This document shows, piece after piece, positions 31,744 to 41,556 of a stretch of 50,014 nt of DNA. Every line of letters starts with the position of its first letter. Position 1 is the stretch's first letter. Under the pieces are notes generated by a model. That model did no database searches. It worked only from the letters and a program-made list of their open reading frames with translations, and was not told the DNA's origin. A program made the translations under genes and the position numbers. Source of the DNA: Pedosphaera sp. (GTDB lineage Bacteria > Verrucomicrobiota > Verrucomicrobiia > Limisphaerales > Pedosphaeraceae); NCBI GenBank assembly GCA_028293325.1, contig JAQGPA010000091.1, positions 1-50,014 of the forward strand. The letters are read 5' to 3'.

Positions 31744-34700
31744 ATGTGGATAGTCCGTCTGGCGCTCCGGCGACCATATACGTTCATAGTTGCCTCGTTG
31801 CTGCTGTTGTTAATGAGCCCGATGGTGCTGCTCCGCACTGCGACCGACGTTTTTCCCAACATCAACATCCCGGTGGTCAGCATCATTTGGGCCTACCAGG
31901 GATTGTCGGCGCAGGAGATTGAACAGCGGATCGTCCTGATTCATGAGCGGGCCCTCAGCGCCACCGTTAACGACATCGAACACATTGAGTCGCAATCGCT
32001 CAGCGGCATCGGGATCATCAAGATTTTCTTCCAGCCCGGTGTGAGCGTGGATGCGGCGGTGGCGCAGGCCACGGCCGTTTCGCAAACTGTTTTGCGGCAG
32101 ATGCCGCCGGGAATCACTCCGCCGCTGGTGATTCGCTACAGCGCTTCCAGCGTACCCATTTTGCAATTAGGCCTTAGCAGCAGCAAACTCTCGGAACAGG
32201 AGCTTTACGATTACGCATTGAATAATGTGCGCGTCGGCCTGGCCACGGTGGGTGGAGCGTCCATCCCATTCCCCTACGGCGGCAAGGTCCGGCAGATCAT
32301 GGTGGATCTCAATATGCGGGCGTTGCAGGCAAAAAACCTTTCGCCCATTGATGTCGTCAACGCGATCAATGCCCAGAATATTATCTCCCCGGCCGGGACG
32401 ACAAAGATTGGCCTGACCGAATATAATGTGGAACTCAACACGAGTCCCAAGGCGCTGGAGGAACTGAACGACCTGCCGGTCAAGGCGGTTAATGGCGCCG
32501 TGATTTACGTGCGCGATGTGGCCCATGTGCATGATGGCTTTACGCCCCAGCAGAACATGGTGCGCCAGGACGGGCATCGCGGTGTGTTGCTGACTATTTT
32601 CAAGAATGGCGCGGCTTCCACCCTTGATATTGTCGCCAGCATTCGCCAAACCCTGCCGCGCATTCTGGCATCGCTGCCACCGGAGTTGAAGATCCAGCCG
32701 CTGGCGGACCAGTCATTGTTTGTGCGGGCCGCCGTGAATGGTGTATTTCGCGAAGGGATTATTGCCGCGGCGCTTACGGCGCTGATGATCCTGCTTTTTT
32801 TGGGCAGTTGGCGCAGCACGCTCATCATTGCGCTTTCAATTCCGCTGTCGGTGCTGGCGTCACTGGCCATTCTGAGCGCATTGGGGGAAACGATTAATCT
32901 AATGACACTCGGCGGACTGGCTCTGGCGGTTGGCATCTTAGTGGATGATGCGACGGTGACGATTGAGAACATTGAGCGGCGTCTGGGAGATGGCGGGACG
33001 CTGGAAGACGGGATCATGGCCGGCGCGGGTGAGATTGCCATGCCGGCATTTGTTTCCACCCTCTGCATCTGCATTGTGTTTGTGCCGATGTTCTTTTTAA
33101 CGGGCGTGGCGAAATACTTGTTCGTGCCGCTGGCTGAGGCGGTGGTTTTCGCCATGCTGGCCTCCTATGTGTTGTCACGCACACTGGTGCCGACACTGGT
33201 GATGTACTTTTTCCGCCATCAACATGGGGCGGCAGGCAAACCCTCGAATTCTGTTTTCGTGCGCTTCCAAAAACGTTTTGAAGCGGGATTTGAGCGGTTC
33301 CGGGACCGATACCAAACCTGGTTGCGAGTGTGCATGGAACATCGCATGGCGTTGGCGCTGGCGTTCATTATTTTCTGCGGCGGTTCGTGGCTGCTGGTCC
33401 TTCAACTTGGGCAGGACTTTTTTCCGCAAGTGGATGCCGGCCAGATGAAGCTGCATTTGCGCGCCCGTACCGGCACGCGCATTGAGGAAACCGCAAAGCT
33501 TACCGACCAGGTGGAGCAGGCGATTCGACAGGAAATTCCGGCAGCGGAACTCGTCGGCATTCTTGATAATATTGGGATCCCGAACAGCGGGATCAGCCTC
33601 TCATACTCAACCTCGGGACTTATTGGTTCCGGTGATGCGGACATACTGGTTTCCCTGGGCGGGCATCATGCGCCGACTGAGGAATACATCCGCCGCCTGC
33701 GGCGCGCGCTGCCGAAGCAATTTCCCGGCACGCTGTTCTATTTTTTGCCGGCGGATATCGTGAGCCAGACGCTCAATTTCGGTCTCCCGGCGCCGTTTGA
33801 TATTCAGTTCGTCGGCAAGAATTTGGATAAGAACCGGGAAGTGGCCGGCCGACTGGCGGAACGTATTCGTCGCATACCTGGCGCGGTGGACGTGCGGGTG
33901 CAACAACCGTTTGATCAGCCCAAGCTGCGCTTCGAGGTGGATCGCACCAAGGCTTTGCAGGTCGGTCTTACGGAACGTCAGGTGGCCAATAGTGTGTTGC
34001 TCACTTTGAGCGGCAGCGGCCAGGTGCAACCGGCTTATTGGCTCAATCCGGCCAACGGCATCAATTATCTGGTCGCGGCTCAGGCGCCGCAGTACGACAT
34101 GAGTTCGCTCGATTCCATCGCCAATATTCCGATTACGGCTGACGGCAGCACCAATGGCAGTCAACTCGTGGCCAACCTGGTCACGGTCAGCCGGTCGGCC
34201 GGCATGCCGGTGGTCAGCCACTATAATGTTCAACCGGTGATTGACGTCTTTGGCGGCGTTTCCGGTCGTGACCTTGGCGGCGTGTTGCATGAAATCGAAC
34301 CCTTGGTCGAGGCCGCAAAAAAGGAATTACCACGCGGCAGTTGGATGGTCCTGCGCGGTCAGGCCGAAACCATGCGCACCTCCTACAATGGGCTGGCCAC
34401 CGGGCTGGTTTTGGCCATTGTGCTCGTGTATCTGTTGCTGGTGGTAAACTTTCAATCGTGGTCGGATCCGTTTATCATCATAACGGCTTTGCCGGGAGCG
34501 CTGGCCGGAGTGCTGTGGATGTTGTTGCTCACGCAAACGACTTTGAGCGTGCCGGCGTTGATGGGCGCGATCATGAGCATAGGGGTGGCGACGGCGAACA
34601 GTGTTTTGGTGGTTGCCTTCGCCCGCGAGAATCTGCAGCGCGGTCTTGAGCCGATGCGGGCGGCGCTGGAGGCGGGCGTGGGCCGGTTGCGTCCGGTGCT

Positions 34701-34929
34701 GATGACGGCCATGGCGATGGTTATCGGGATGGTGCCGATGGCGCTTGGGTTGGGCGAAGGCGGTGAGCAGAATGCGCCGCTTGGCCGCGCAGTAATCGGA
34801 GGCCTGACACTGGCAACCATTGCGACGTTATTTTTTGTGCCCGTTGTTTTTAGCATTGTTCACCGGCGCAAGCACACTGTGAGCCAGCCGGTCCAGTTCA
34901 CTCCGGCGGCACACGGTTCAACCACCTAA
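31744..34929 (+). CDS. RND-family efflux pump inner-membrane transporter
   Basis: The 1061-residue protein is of the AcrB/MdtB type: first helix at residues 11-29, large periplasmic porter domain, helices 2-6 with the proton-relay aspartates in AVGILVDDATVTIEN (Asp401-Asp402), second porter loop, and helices 8-12 (LALAFIIFCGGSWLLV, FIIITALPGALAGVLWMLL, MAMVIGMVPMALGLG). It expels substrates from periplasm or inner leaflet using proton flow. Absence of the charged metal-relay residues of CusA suggests an organic-substrate (HAE-type) pump, but substrate range is not readable. First gene of the pump operon; followed after 3 bp by the adaptor. Confidence 0.93.
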   Translation: MWIVRLALRRPYTFIVASLLLLLMSPMVLLRTATDVFPNINIPVVSIIWAYQGLSAQEIEQRIVLIHERALSATVNDIEHIESQSLSGIGIIKIFFQPGVSVDAAVAQATAVSQTVLRQMPPGITPPLVIRYSASSVPILQLGLSSSKLSEQELYDYALNNVRVGLATVGGASIPFPYGGKVRQIMVDLNMRALQAKNLSPIDVVNAINAQNIISPAGTTKIGLTEYNVELNTSPKALEELNDLPVKAVNGAVIYVRDVAHVHDGFTPQQNMVRQDGHRGVLLTIFKNGAASTLDIVASIRQTLPRILASLPPELKIQPLADQSLFVRAAVNGVFREGIIAAALTALMILLFLGSWRSTLIIALSIPLSVLASLAILSALGETINLMTLGGLALAVGILVDDATVTIENIERRLGDGGTLEDGIMAGAGEIAMPAFVSTLCICIVFVPMFFLTGVAKYLFVPLAEAVVFAMLASYVLSRTLVPTLVMYFFRHQHGAAGKPSNSVFVRFQKRFEAGFERFRDRYQTWLRVCMEHRMALALAFIIFCGGSWLLVLQLGQDFFPQVDAGQMKLHLRARTGTRIEETAKLTDQVEQAIRQEIPAAELVGILDNIGIPNSGISLSYSTSGLIGSGDADILVSLGGHHAPTEEYIRRLRRALPKQFPGTLFYFLPADIVSQTLNFGLPAPFDIQFVGKNLDKNREVAGRLAERIRRIPGAVDVRVQQPFDQPKLRFEVDRTKALQVGLTERQVANSVLLTLSGSGQVQPAYWLNPANGINYLVAAQAPQYDMSSLDSIANIPITADGSTNGSQLVANLVTVSRSAGMPVVSHYNVQPVIDVFGGVSGRDLGGVLHEIEPLVEAAKKELPRGSWMVLRGQAETMRTSYNGLATGLVLAIVLVYLLLVVNFQSWSDPFIIITALPGALAGVLWMLLLTQTTLSVPALMGAIMSIGVATANSVLVVAFARENLQRGLEPMRAALEAGVGRLRPVLMTAMAMVIGMVPMALGLGEGGEQNAPLGRAVIGGLTLATIATLFFVPVVFSIVHRRKHTVSQPVQFTPAAHGSTT

Positions 34930-34932
34930 CTT

Positions 34933-36147
34933 ATGGAAACTTTGAATAGCAGCGGGACTGAAACAAAAGCATCGCCACCCGGCCAGGGAGCTGGTTCGCT
35001 GCCTCCGTCCGGCAAGTTGCATTTGGGCAAGCTTTGGCTGGGTGCGGCGGTCATCCTCATCATTGCTTTGCTGGTGGGATTGGTGCCGCGTTGGAACGCG
35101 CGCGCGTCACTGCGCCAGGAAAATACGGATTTGGCAATCAGCTATGTCAACGTGGTGCAAGCCGGTGCCAGTGCCGGGGAATCATCGTTGTTGCTGCCGG
35201 GTGAAGTGCGCCCGTTTGAAGAAGCGCCCATTTATGCCCGCACCAGCGGTTATTTAAAGCGCTGGCTGGTGGATATTGGCAAAGAAGTGAAGCAAGGCGA
35301 ACTCCTGGCCGAAATCGACAACCCGGAATTGAACCAGCAACTCGCGCAGGCCCGCGCACAACTCCTCCAGGCGGAAGCCAGTCTGGAACTTGCCAAAACC
35401 AGCGCCGCGCGCTGGCAGGAATTATTGAAAACTTCCTCGGTCTCCGAGCAGGAAGTGCAGGAGAAAACGGCGGCCTTGGCCACGGGATCGGCCAATGTGG
35501 AGGCGGCTCGCGCCAATGTGCATCGGTTGGAGGAATTGCAATCGTTCGAGCGCGTCGTGGCTCCATTTGATGGCACCATAACTGCGCGGAGGACGGATGT
35601 GGGGCAACTCATCAGTGCCGACGGCGGTCGCGAGTTATTTCATTTGGCGCAGATGCGGACCTTGCGCGTCTTTGTGCGTGTGCCGCAAGCGTCGTCACAA
35701 GTGGTGGTGCCGGGCATGGCGGCTGACTTGCGTTTGGCGGAAAAACCGGGCCGTGCTTTTGCGGCCAAGGTGGTGCGCACGGCCGGAGCCATTGATTCCG
35801 ATTCGCGCACGTTATTGGCCGAACTTGAGGTGAACAATGAACAGGGAGAAATCCTCGCGGGTTCCTATGCGCAGGTACAGTTTCAATTACCAGTGACCCA
35901 GGGCAGCCTGGTGGTGCCAGCGAACACGCTTTTGTTTCGGGCTGAGGGACCGCAGGTGGGAGTGGTGGACGGCGATGGCCGCGTGGATTTGCGGAGCGTT
36001 ACGTTAGGGCGCGACTTCGGAACTTCCCTGGAAGTGCTGGCGGGAGTAAAAGCCACGGACCAAATCATCCTCAACCCGTCCGACTCGTTGGCGGCAGGTG
36101 CGACCGTGCGGGTCGTGGCAGCGAAAGCAGAGGAAAAAGCCAAATGA
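34933..36147 (+). CDS. RND efflux periplasmic adaptor (membrane fusion protein)
   Basis: The 404-residue adaptor has one N-terminal membrane anchor (LWLGAAVILIIALLVGLV, residues about 36-53), a lipoyl-like half (TSGYLKRWLVDIGKEVKQGE), a coiled-coil hairpin rich in Ala/Gln (QLAQARAQLLQAEASLELAK), the second lipoyl half (APFDGTITARRTDVGQ) and a C-terminal beta-barrel. It joins the inner-membrane pump to the outer-membrane channel. It overlaps the channel gene by 4 bp. Confidence 0.92.
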   Translation: METLNSSGTETKASPPGQGAGSLPPSGKLHLGKLWLGAAVILIIALLVGLVPRWNARASLRQENTDLAISYVNVVQAGASAGESSLLLPGEVRPFEEAPIYARTSGYLKRWLVDIGKEVKQGELLAEIDNPELNQQLAQARAQLLQAEASLELAKTSAARWQELLKTSSVSEQEVQEKTAALATGSANVEAARANVHRLEELQSFERVVAPFDGTITARRTDVGQLISADGGRELFHLAQMRTLRVFVRVPQASSQVVVPGMAADLRLAEKPGRAFAAKVVRTAGAIDSDSRTLLAELEVNNEQGEILAGSYAQVQFQLPVTQGSLVVPANTLLFRAEGPQVGVVDGDGRVDLRSVTLGRDFGTSLEVLAGVKATDQIILNPSDSLAAGATVRVVAAKAEEKAK

Positions 36148-37634
36148 AGTTCGAGCAACAGAGGGAAGCCAAGCACTTGTTTTCTTTGCCGGCAGGGATG
36201 CGGCGCTTTGCCGGTCTGGCGGCTTCGCTGCTGGCAATTTTGTTCGCTGCCGGTTGCGCAGTGGGTCCGAACTATAAAAGGCCGGAAGCGACCGTCATTC
36301 CTCCGGCCTATGCGGGCGCAACCAATGAATGGAAAGTGGCAGAGCCCCAAGCCAATCTTCCAAGGGGAAGTTGGTGGGAAATGTTCGGCGACTCGGAGCT
36401 GAATCGTTTGGAAGGCGATGCCAGTGTGGCCAACCAGGAACTCAAGGCGGCCTTGGCTGGATTCGAACAGGCGCGCGCGTTGGTCAATATTGCGCGGGCC
36501 GGATTTTATCCGCATCTTGCATTGACGCCTTCAGTTACGCGTGCGCGGGATTCGGCCAATCGTCCCATCAACGGCATTTCCAATGGCCGGGCGGACACGT
36601 TCAACAATTTTATCGTGCCGCTGGATCTCAGCTACGAACTCGACTTGTGGGGACGCGTGCGGCGGAACGTGGAGGCAGCCAGAGCGAGCGAACAGGCTGA
36701 TGCCGCCGATGTCGAGTCTGTCCGGCTCGCCATCCAGGCTGAGGTGGCGAGCGATTATTTCACCTTGCGGGCGCTCGATGCGGAAACCGCGCTGCTCAAG
36801 TCCAGCATTGAAGTGTTTAACAAGTCTTTGGACCTGACGCGCCACCGCCGAGCCGGGGGCATTGCCACCGACCTGGACGTGGCGCAGGCCGAGACGGTTT
36901 TGAAATCGACGGAAGCACAGTTGCCGGCGATTGCGTTGCAGCGCAGCCGAATTGAACATGCCCTGGCCGTGTTAAGCGGCCGGCCCGCTGCCAGTTTCAG
37001 CGAGCCGGAAGAATCGATAACGGCGGAGCCGCCCATCATCCCCGCGGGCATGCCCTCCGAGTTACTCGAACGCCGTCCGGACATTGCGGCGGCGGAGCGG
37101 CGCATGGCCTCGGCTAATGCCACCATCGGCGTGGCCAAGGCGGCATTCTTCCCGACCGTGAAGTTCAACGGGTTGGCTGGTTTTCAAAGCGTGGATGCGG
37201 GCACATTGTTCGATTGGCCGAGCCGGGTTTGGGCCGTTGGGCCCTCGCTGACTCTGCCCCTATTTCAAGGCGGACAAAATCGGGCCAATCTGCGCTCGGT
37301 TGAGGCCGGTTATGACCAGTCGGTGGCGCTCTATCGCCAAAGCGTATTGGTGGCGTTCGCCGAGGTGGAAGACAACCTGGCGGCGGAGCATCTGCTGGCC
37401 AGTGAACATTTGGCGGAGGCGGCGGCGTTGGCGGCGGCAAGGAGGACGCTGGCAATTGCGATGAACCGTTATCGCGCAGGACTGGTTACTTATCTGGAAG
37501 TGGCGACAGCGCAGAATTCGGCTTTGGATCTTGAACGCACCACGGTGCGGTTGCGCGGCGAACAATTGGTTGCGACCGTCGCATTGATCAAGTCATTGGG
37601 GGGCGGTTGGCAGGCCGGGAAGCAGCCGCTGTAA
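36144..37634 (+). CDS. Outer-membrane efflux channel lipoprotein (NodT/OprM-type)
   Basis: This 496-residue TolC-superfamily protein has a lipobox LFAAGCAVGPNYKRPEA near residue 38, the usual NodT/OprM start. Two TolC repeats follow, with long helices (ALAGFEQARALVNIARAGFYP) and ERRPDIAAAERRMASANATIGVAKA. If the start is at 36198 (MRRFAGLAASLL) the signal peptide has a more typical length; the ATGA overlap with the adaptor favours 36144. It completes the tripartite pump. Confidence 0.92.
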   Translation: MKFEQQREAKHLFSLPAGMRRFAGLAASLLAILFAAGCAVGPNYKRPEATVIPPAYAGATNEWKVAEPQANLPRGSWWEMFGDSELNRLEGDASVANQELKAALAGFEQARALVNIARAGFYPHLALTPSVTRARDSANRPINGISNGRADTFNNFIVPLDLSYELDLWGRVRRNVEAARASEQADAADVESVRLAIQAEVASDYFTLRALDAETALLKSSIEVFNKSLDLTRHRRAGGIATDLDVAQAETVLKSTEAQLPAIALQRSRIEHALAVLSGRPAASFSEPEESITAEPPIIPAGMPSELLERRPDIAAAERRMASANATIGVAKAAFFPTVKFNGLAGFQSVDAGTLFDWPSRVWAVGPSLTLPLFQGGQNRANLRSVEAGYDQSVALYRQSVLVAFAEVEDNLAAEHLLASEHLAEAAALAAARRTLAIAMNRYRAGLVTYLEVATAQNSALDLERTTVRLRGEQLVATVALIKSLGGGWQAGKQPL

Positions 37635-37645
37635 TCCATTACAGC
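37628..37645. repeat. Palindrome joining two convergent stop codons
   Basis: GCTGTAATCCATTACAGC is a perfect inverted repeat (8-bp arms, 2-bp centre). Its TAA at 37632-37634 ends the efflux channel gene and its TTA at 37639-37641 is the stop of the minus-strand cardiolipin synthase. It may act as a compact bidirectional end, though no T-tract follows. Confidence 0.6.
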
Positions 37646-39057
37646 AGTGAATCCGCCAGACGTGCGACGCCCTGCACGGTACGGATGAAGAAGGAACGTT
37701 GCTCCCATTCCCCGGTCGTCAGCAAATGACTGTTGGCTATATTATGATCCTGGAGCGAGCGGAGCGTGGCCACCACCTTGGGGTCGTAGATGAGGACATT
37801 AATTTCTGAATTGAGAGCAAAGGAGCGGATGTCAATATTAGTTGAGCCGATGAGCACGAGGTCATCGTCGATGCTGAGATGCTTGGCATGGAGAAAACGC
37901 GGCCGATAAAGATAGATCTTCACGCCGGCGCCAAGCAGTTCATCATAATAGGATCGTTGCGCGAGTTGAGTAATCAGTTGATTGGCGTGTTCGGATAGGA
38001 TCAAGCGCACTTCCACACCGCGCAAGAGCGCGGAACGGATGGCCTGGAGAAAGGGTTCGTCCGGCACAAAATACGGCGTGGTGATGGTAACCCGCTCGGA
38101 TGCCGTATACAGCAGGTCAACCATCAATGCCTGTCCATTCTCCCGTTGGTAACCCGGGCCGCTCGGGACCATTTGGGCGATGGAATCACCCGTGGCGATG
38201 GCTTCAGGAAAAAGTTCAAGGTGATCAAGCTGCCCACCCGTTTCAAAATAATGATCGGCGAGAAAGATGGCCTGTAACTGGACGACTGCGGGGCCGGTAA
38301 GGCGAAGCATCAGTTCCTCGTTTGGGAAACCTTTGACAAATTCCGGATTGACGATGTTTTGGGAGCCGGTGTAGCCGAGCAGACCATCGATAACCACAAT
38401 TTTGCGATGATTGCGCAGATCAAAGCGCGCTGCGTTATGCCGGAACAGGCCGACCGGGAGCATGGCTTGGACTTCGATGCCGCTGGCCCGCATGCGTGGA
38501 GCCAGCCTGGCCAAGGCTCGTTTGGAACCGACCGCATCCATCAACACGCGACAAGATACGCCACGTTTGGCCGCCTTGATTAGCGCGTCGGCGACACGAT
38601 GACCGGTCTCATCATCGCCATATATGTAAAAAAGCAAATGGACATGCTGACGTGCGTTCTGAATGTCAACGATGAGTCGATCGATGGCGCCGTTATAATC
38701 GCTTAACAGTTCGACCTGATTTCCGCCAAAAGGTTTAAAATCTCCCAAGCGGGTTGCCAGTGTGACCACCGGGGTTAGTTTCAGTGGCAATTGCGGATGA
38801 GCAAACTGCCGCGCGCCCAATTGCGCTTGGACCGCACGAATGTGACGGGAGGCCCGTAACTGTTGCTCGATGCGCCGTTTGGGCACGTAAATTCGGCCAA
38901 AAATGGCGTACACCGCCAAACCGGGCCACGGAAGCAGGAAAATGAACAGCAACCAAGTTCGTGATGCAGCAGCACTTCGTCGCTGTGGCACATAAACCAA
39001 CATTATCAGCCGGATACACCATTCGCTGATGAGATAAATTAGACTCCAATGCATCAA
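37639..39057 (-). CDS. cls: Cardiolipin synthase (phospholipase D family)
   Basis: This 472-residue enzyme has two N-terminal membrane helices (LIYLISEWCIRLIMLVYV and TWLLFIFLLPWPGLAVYAIF) and two HKD phospholipase-D motifs: HRKIVVIDGLLGYTGSQN and HAKHLSIDDDLVLIGSTN. It joins phosphatidylglycerol molecules (or PG with another phospholipid) to cardiolipin in the inner membrane. It is close in length to ClsA (486). No operon partner; the upstream gap of about 350 bp to opgG is divergent. A start at the second Met would shorten it by one residue. Confidence 0.92.
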   Translation of the reverse strand: MMHWSLIYLISEWCIRLIMLVYVPQRRSAAASRTWLLFIFLLPWPGLAVYAIFGRIYVPKRRIEQQLRASRHIRAVQAQLGARQFAHPQLPLKLTPVVTLATRLGDFKPFGGNQVELLSDYNGAIDRLIVDIQNARQHVHLLFYIYGDDETGHRVADALIKAAKRGVSCRVLMDAVGSKRALARLAPRMRASGIEVQAMLPVGLFRHNAARFDLRNHRKIVVIDGLLGYTGSQNIVNPEFVKGFPNEELMLRLTGPAVVQLQAIFLADHYFETGGQLDHLELFPEAIATGDSIAQMVPSGPGYQRENGQALMVDLLYTASERVTITTPYFVPDEPFLQAIRSALLRGVEVRLILSEHANQLITQLAQRSYYDELLGAGVKIYLYRPRFLHAKHLSIDDDLVLIGSTNIDIRSFALNSEINVLIYDPKVVATLRSLQDHNIANSHLLTTGEWEQRSFFIRTVQGVARLADSLL

Positions 39058-39403
39058 GTTAGCCGTTCACTCAGCCTGACTGAGAAGGGCACCCGCCACT
39101 TCAGCAACCAAGCCAATGTTTGTTACTGAACCTTAACCATCCTGCTTCGCTTCCGTCCACGAGTAATTGGCTGATAAGCCGTTGCACAGCAAAATCTACC
39201 GAACAGCACGTTTGTTCCCGGTTTGGATCCTGACGGTGCTCTTGAGGGACCTAATACCTGTGTTTCATGAATTATTGCAAGTGATTGGCATGCGATTATA
39301 TATCGTAAGGCGCTGAATTATAAATACTTAATATGTCTTGTCCTAAACGGGGCGGCGCCACCAGTCTTGCAAAGTGCCGGCGATTCAGTACTTACTGTAG
39401 GCC
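39058..39403. other. Divergent spacer between cls and opgG
   Basis: A 346-bp non-coding stretch. The part nearest opgG (about 39260-39340) is AT-rich and could hold its promoter: TTGCAA (39275-39280), 17 bp, then ATATAT (39298-39303). No repeat or RNA gene was recognised. The promoter call is by eye only. Confidence 0.4.
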
Positions 39404-40978
39404 ATGAGGCGACTGGGTTGCCTGTTATTAACTTTTGTGGTGAGTTTTGCGTGGGCTCAAAAGGCCTGCGCAGGGCCGGAGTCTGCCGAGGTCACCTTGG
39501 ACTATGTGGCGAAGAAGGCAGAAGACCGGGCGCGTCGACCATTCCATTCGCCCCGTGCCGACCTGCCAGACATCCTGCGTGCGGACAAACTCGACTATGA
39601 CAAGTATCGGGAAATCCGCTTTCGCCATGAGCAGGCGCTGTGGGCAGCGGAGAAACTTCCTTTTGCCATGGAATTTTTCCACCCCGGTTATCTTTATGAG
39701 GAGCCGGTGCATATCAACGAGTTTTCCTACACGTATGTCCAGCCGGTGCGATTTGTGCAGGAGTTTTTTGATTACGGCAAGCTGCATATCAAAAAGCAAA
39801 TTCCGGCGAACACCGGCTATGCCGGTTTCCGTGTTTTGTATCCACTGAACCAAACGGACAAGCAGGATGAACTGGGGGCATTTCTTGGCGCCAGTTATTT
39901 TCGCCTGCTGGGGAAGGGGCAACGCTATGGGGCATCAGCGCGCGGGTTTGCATTGGATTGCGGCGAATCCGATCGTCCCGAGGAATTTCCCATTTTCACC
40001 GACTGGTGGCTCGGCAAGCCACAGGCCGACGACAAGGAATTGCATCTCTTTGCCATCCTCGACAGCGTGAGTTGTGCGGGTGCTTATGAATTTCGCATCC
40101 GGCCGGGTGAAACCACGGTGGCAGAGATCGAGGCGGTGATTTATCTCCGTGAGGCGGACAAGATCAGCGCCGTGGATCCCCAGCGAAAGCCGCTGCTAAC
40201 CATGGGCCTGGCGCCGCTCACCAGCATGTTTTGGTTCGGCGAGGGCTCGGAACGAAAGTTCGATGATTATCGGCCCGAGGTGCATGACAGCGACGGCTTA
40301 TTGGTGCGCATGGAAAACGGGGAGACGCTATGGCGCCCGCTCAACAATGCCTCTGTGATGCGGCATCAGCGTTTCGGCGCCAAAAACATCCGCGGCTTTG
40401 GACTGCTCCAGCGCGACCGTGAATTCGCCAGCTACCAGGATATTTTCAATCCGTATCATCTGGTTCCCAGCTTGTGGGTGGAACCGCGCGGCCACTGGGG
40501 GGAAGGCGACCTGCACCTGGTGGAGTTGAGCACGCATTATGAGGGCCTCGACAACATTGTCGCGTTTTGGGAGCCGAAGACCAAGCCGCTGCCGATGCAA
40601 CCGTTTCGGTTCAGCTATGCGCTTTACTGGACGCGGGAGACAGACTTGAAACTTTCCGTGAACAAGGTAGTGGCCACGCGCATCGGCGCCGACCCGCGCG
40701 ATCCGCAGCGGCGGCAGATCGTCATCGATTTTACGGGGCCTAAACTTGCCGCGCTCCCGGAGGGAACCCTGCCCACCGCGATTGCGAGTTGCAGCGAGAA
40801 TGGCCGGATCGTCGGGGATAACCAGGTTTTCCAAATGGCCTCCAACAGTGTCTGGCGGGCAATCATCGAGATGGAGCCTAAGCCCGACAATAAAGACCCG
40901 ATTGACCTCCGCTGCACGTTGCAGAAGGGGGAGGAGATTCTTACCGAAACATGGACTTATCACTGGAGTCCGCCCTAG
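39404..40978 (+). CDS. opgG: Periplasmic glucan biosynthesis protein OpgG (MdoG)
   Basis: The 524-residue periplasmic protein has a signal peptide (MRRLGCLLLTFVVSFAWAQ). The mature part opens with VTLDYVAKKAEDRARRPF and YDKYREIRFRHEQALW, diagnostic of OpgG/OpgD; later come GFGLLQRDREFASYQD and the EPRGHWGEGDLHLVELST segment. OpgG shapes osmoregulated periplasmic glucans made by OpgH. The downstream opgH gene supports the assignment; an unknown gene lies between them and overlaps opgG by 28 bp. Confidence 0.94.
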   Translation: MRRLGCLLLTFVVSFAWAQKACAGPESAEVTLDYVAKKAEDRARRPFHSPRADLPDILRADKLDYDKYREIRFRHEQALWAAEKLPFAMEFFHPGYLYEEPVHINEFSYTYVQPVRFVQEFFDYGKLHIKKQIPANTGYAGFRVLYPLNQTDKQDELGAFLGASYFRLLGKGQRYGASARGFALDCGESDRPEEFPIFTDWWLGKPQADDKELHLFAILDSVSCAGAYEFRIRPGETTVAEIEAVIYLREADKISAVDPQRKPLLTMGLAPLTSMFWFGEGSERKFDDYRPEVHDSDGLLVRMENGETLWRPLNNASVMRHQRFGAKNIRGFGLLQRDREFASYQDIFNPYHLVPSLWVEPRGHWGEGDLHLVELSTHYEGLDNIVAFWEPKTKPLPMQPFRFSYALYWTRETDLKLSVNKVVATRIGADPRDPQRRQIVIDFTGPKLAALPEGTLPTAIASCSENGRIVGDNQVFQMASNSVWRAIIEMEPKPDNKDPIDLRCTLQKGEEILTETWTYHWSPP

Positions 40979-41553
40979 GCGCTGCGGGCGAGGGAGCGGA
41001 TCAACCCGGTCACATGGCTGGGCGATCCCTGGAGGAGTGGAATGCCGCCTACACCAAGGTGGAAAGTTATTTCCATGCCTTGCGCGTGCGCAACAAGGTG
41101 CTGCTGGGGCGATTGGTCATTTATGTTTTGAAACGGGCCATGCGCCGCGCGCCGCAGGAACCGCAACGTTCCGCCACGGAATTGGCGGCGGAGGAGATGG
41201 ACCACGTGGTCACCGAATGGTTTGCGCAGGTGTTGCTGGAACCGCCCACCGGAACGGACCAGATGCTTTCCACCCGGGGACGCCTCGCGTTGCTGCTGGC
41301 CGACATGCCTGGAAAATGGCAGGACCAGTTTTTGCGGCCCGGTCCCTGGCCACAGGAATTTGTCACGGCCATGCGGGAGACTTATCTGGAAGCCGGGCCG
41401 GATTTTCAGCTTTCCAAAATGGCGCCGCGGCCGCTCCATCTTGGTCCCATTACGACGCTGACCAATATCAGCCGCCTACCCTATGTCAAAATGGCGAGCA
41501 TTTGGATCGTGTTTGCGTTGGTTTTGGCTTTGATTTTCGCGCTCACGCATTAA
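40951..41553 (+). CDS. Unknown membrane-anchored protein between opgG and opgH
   Basis: The 200-residue product has a soluble, helical and charged body (WNAAYTKVESYFHALRVRNK, TELAAEEMDHVVTEWFAQVL) and one C-terminal membrane helix (ASIWIVFALVLALIFAL), so it is a tail-anchored inner-membrane protein facing the cytoplasm. It overlaps opgG by 28 bp and is 3 bp before opgH. Proteobacterial OpgH has a cytoplasmic N-terminal region of about 140 residues that regulates it; the OpgH here has only a short one, so this protein could be the split-off equivalent. That is inference. I do not recognise a domain family. Confidence 0.75.
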   Translation: MDLSLESALGAAGEGADQPGHMAGRSLEEWNAAYTKVESYFHALRVRNKVLLGRLVIYVLKRAMRRAPQEPQRSATELAAEEMDHVVTEWFAQVLLEPPTGTDQMLSTRGRLALLLADMPGKWQDQFLRPGPWPQEFVTAMRETYLEAGPDFQLSKMAPRPLHLGPITTLTNISRLPYVKMASIWIVFALVLALIFALTH

Positions 41554-41556
41554 CTC

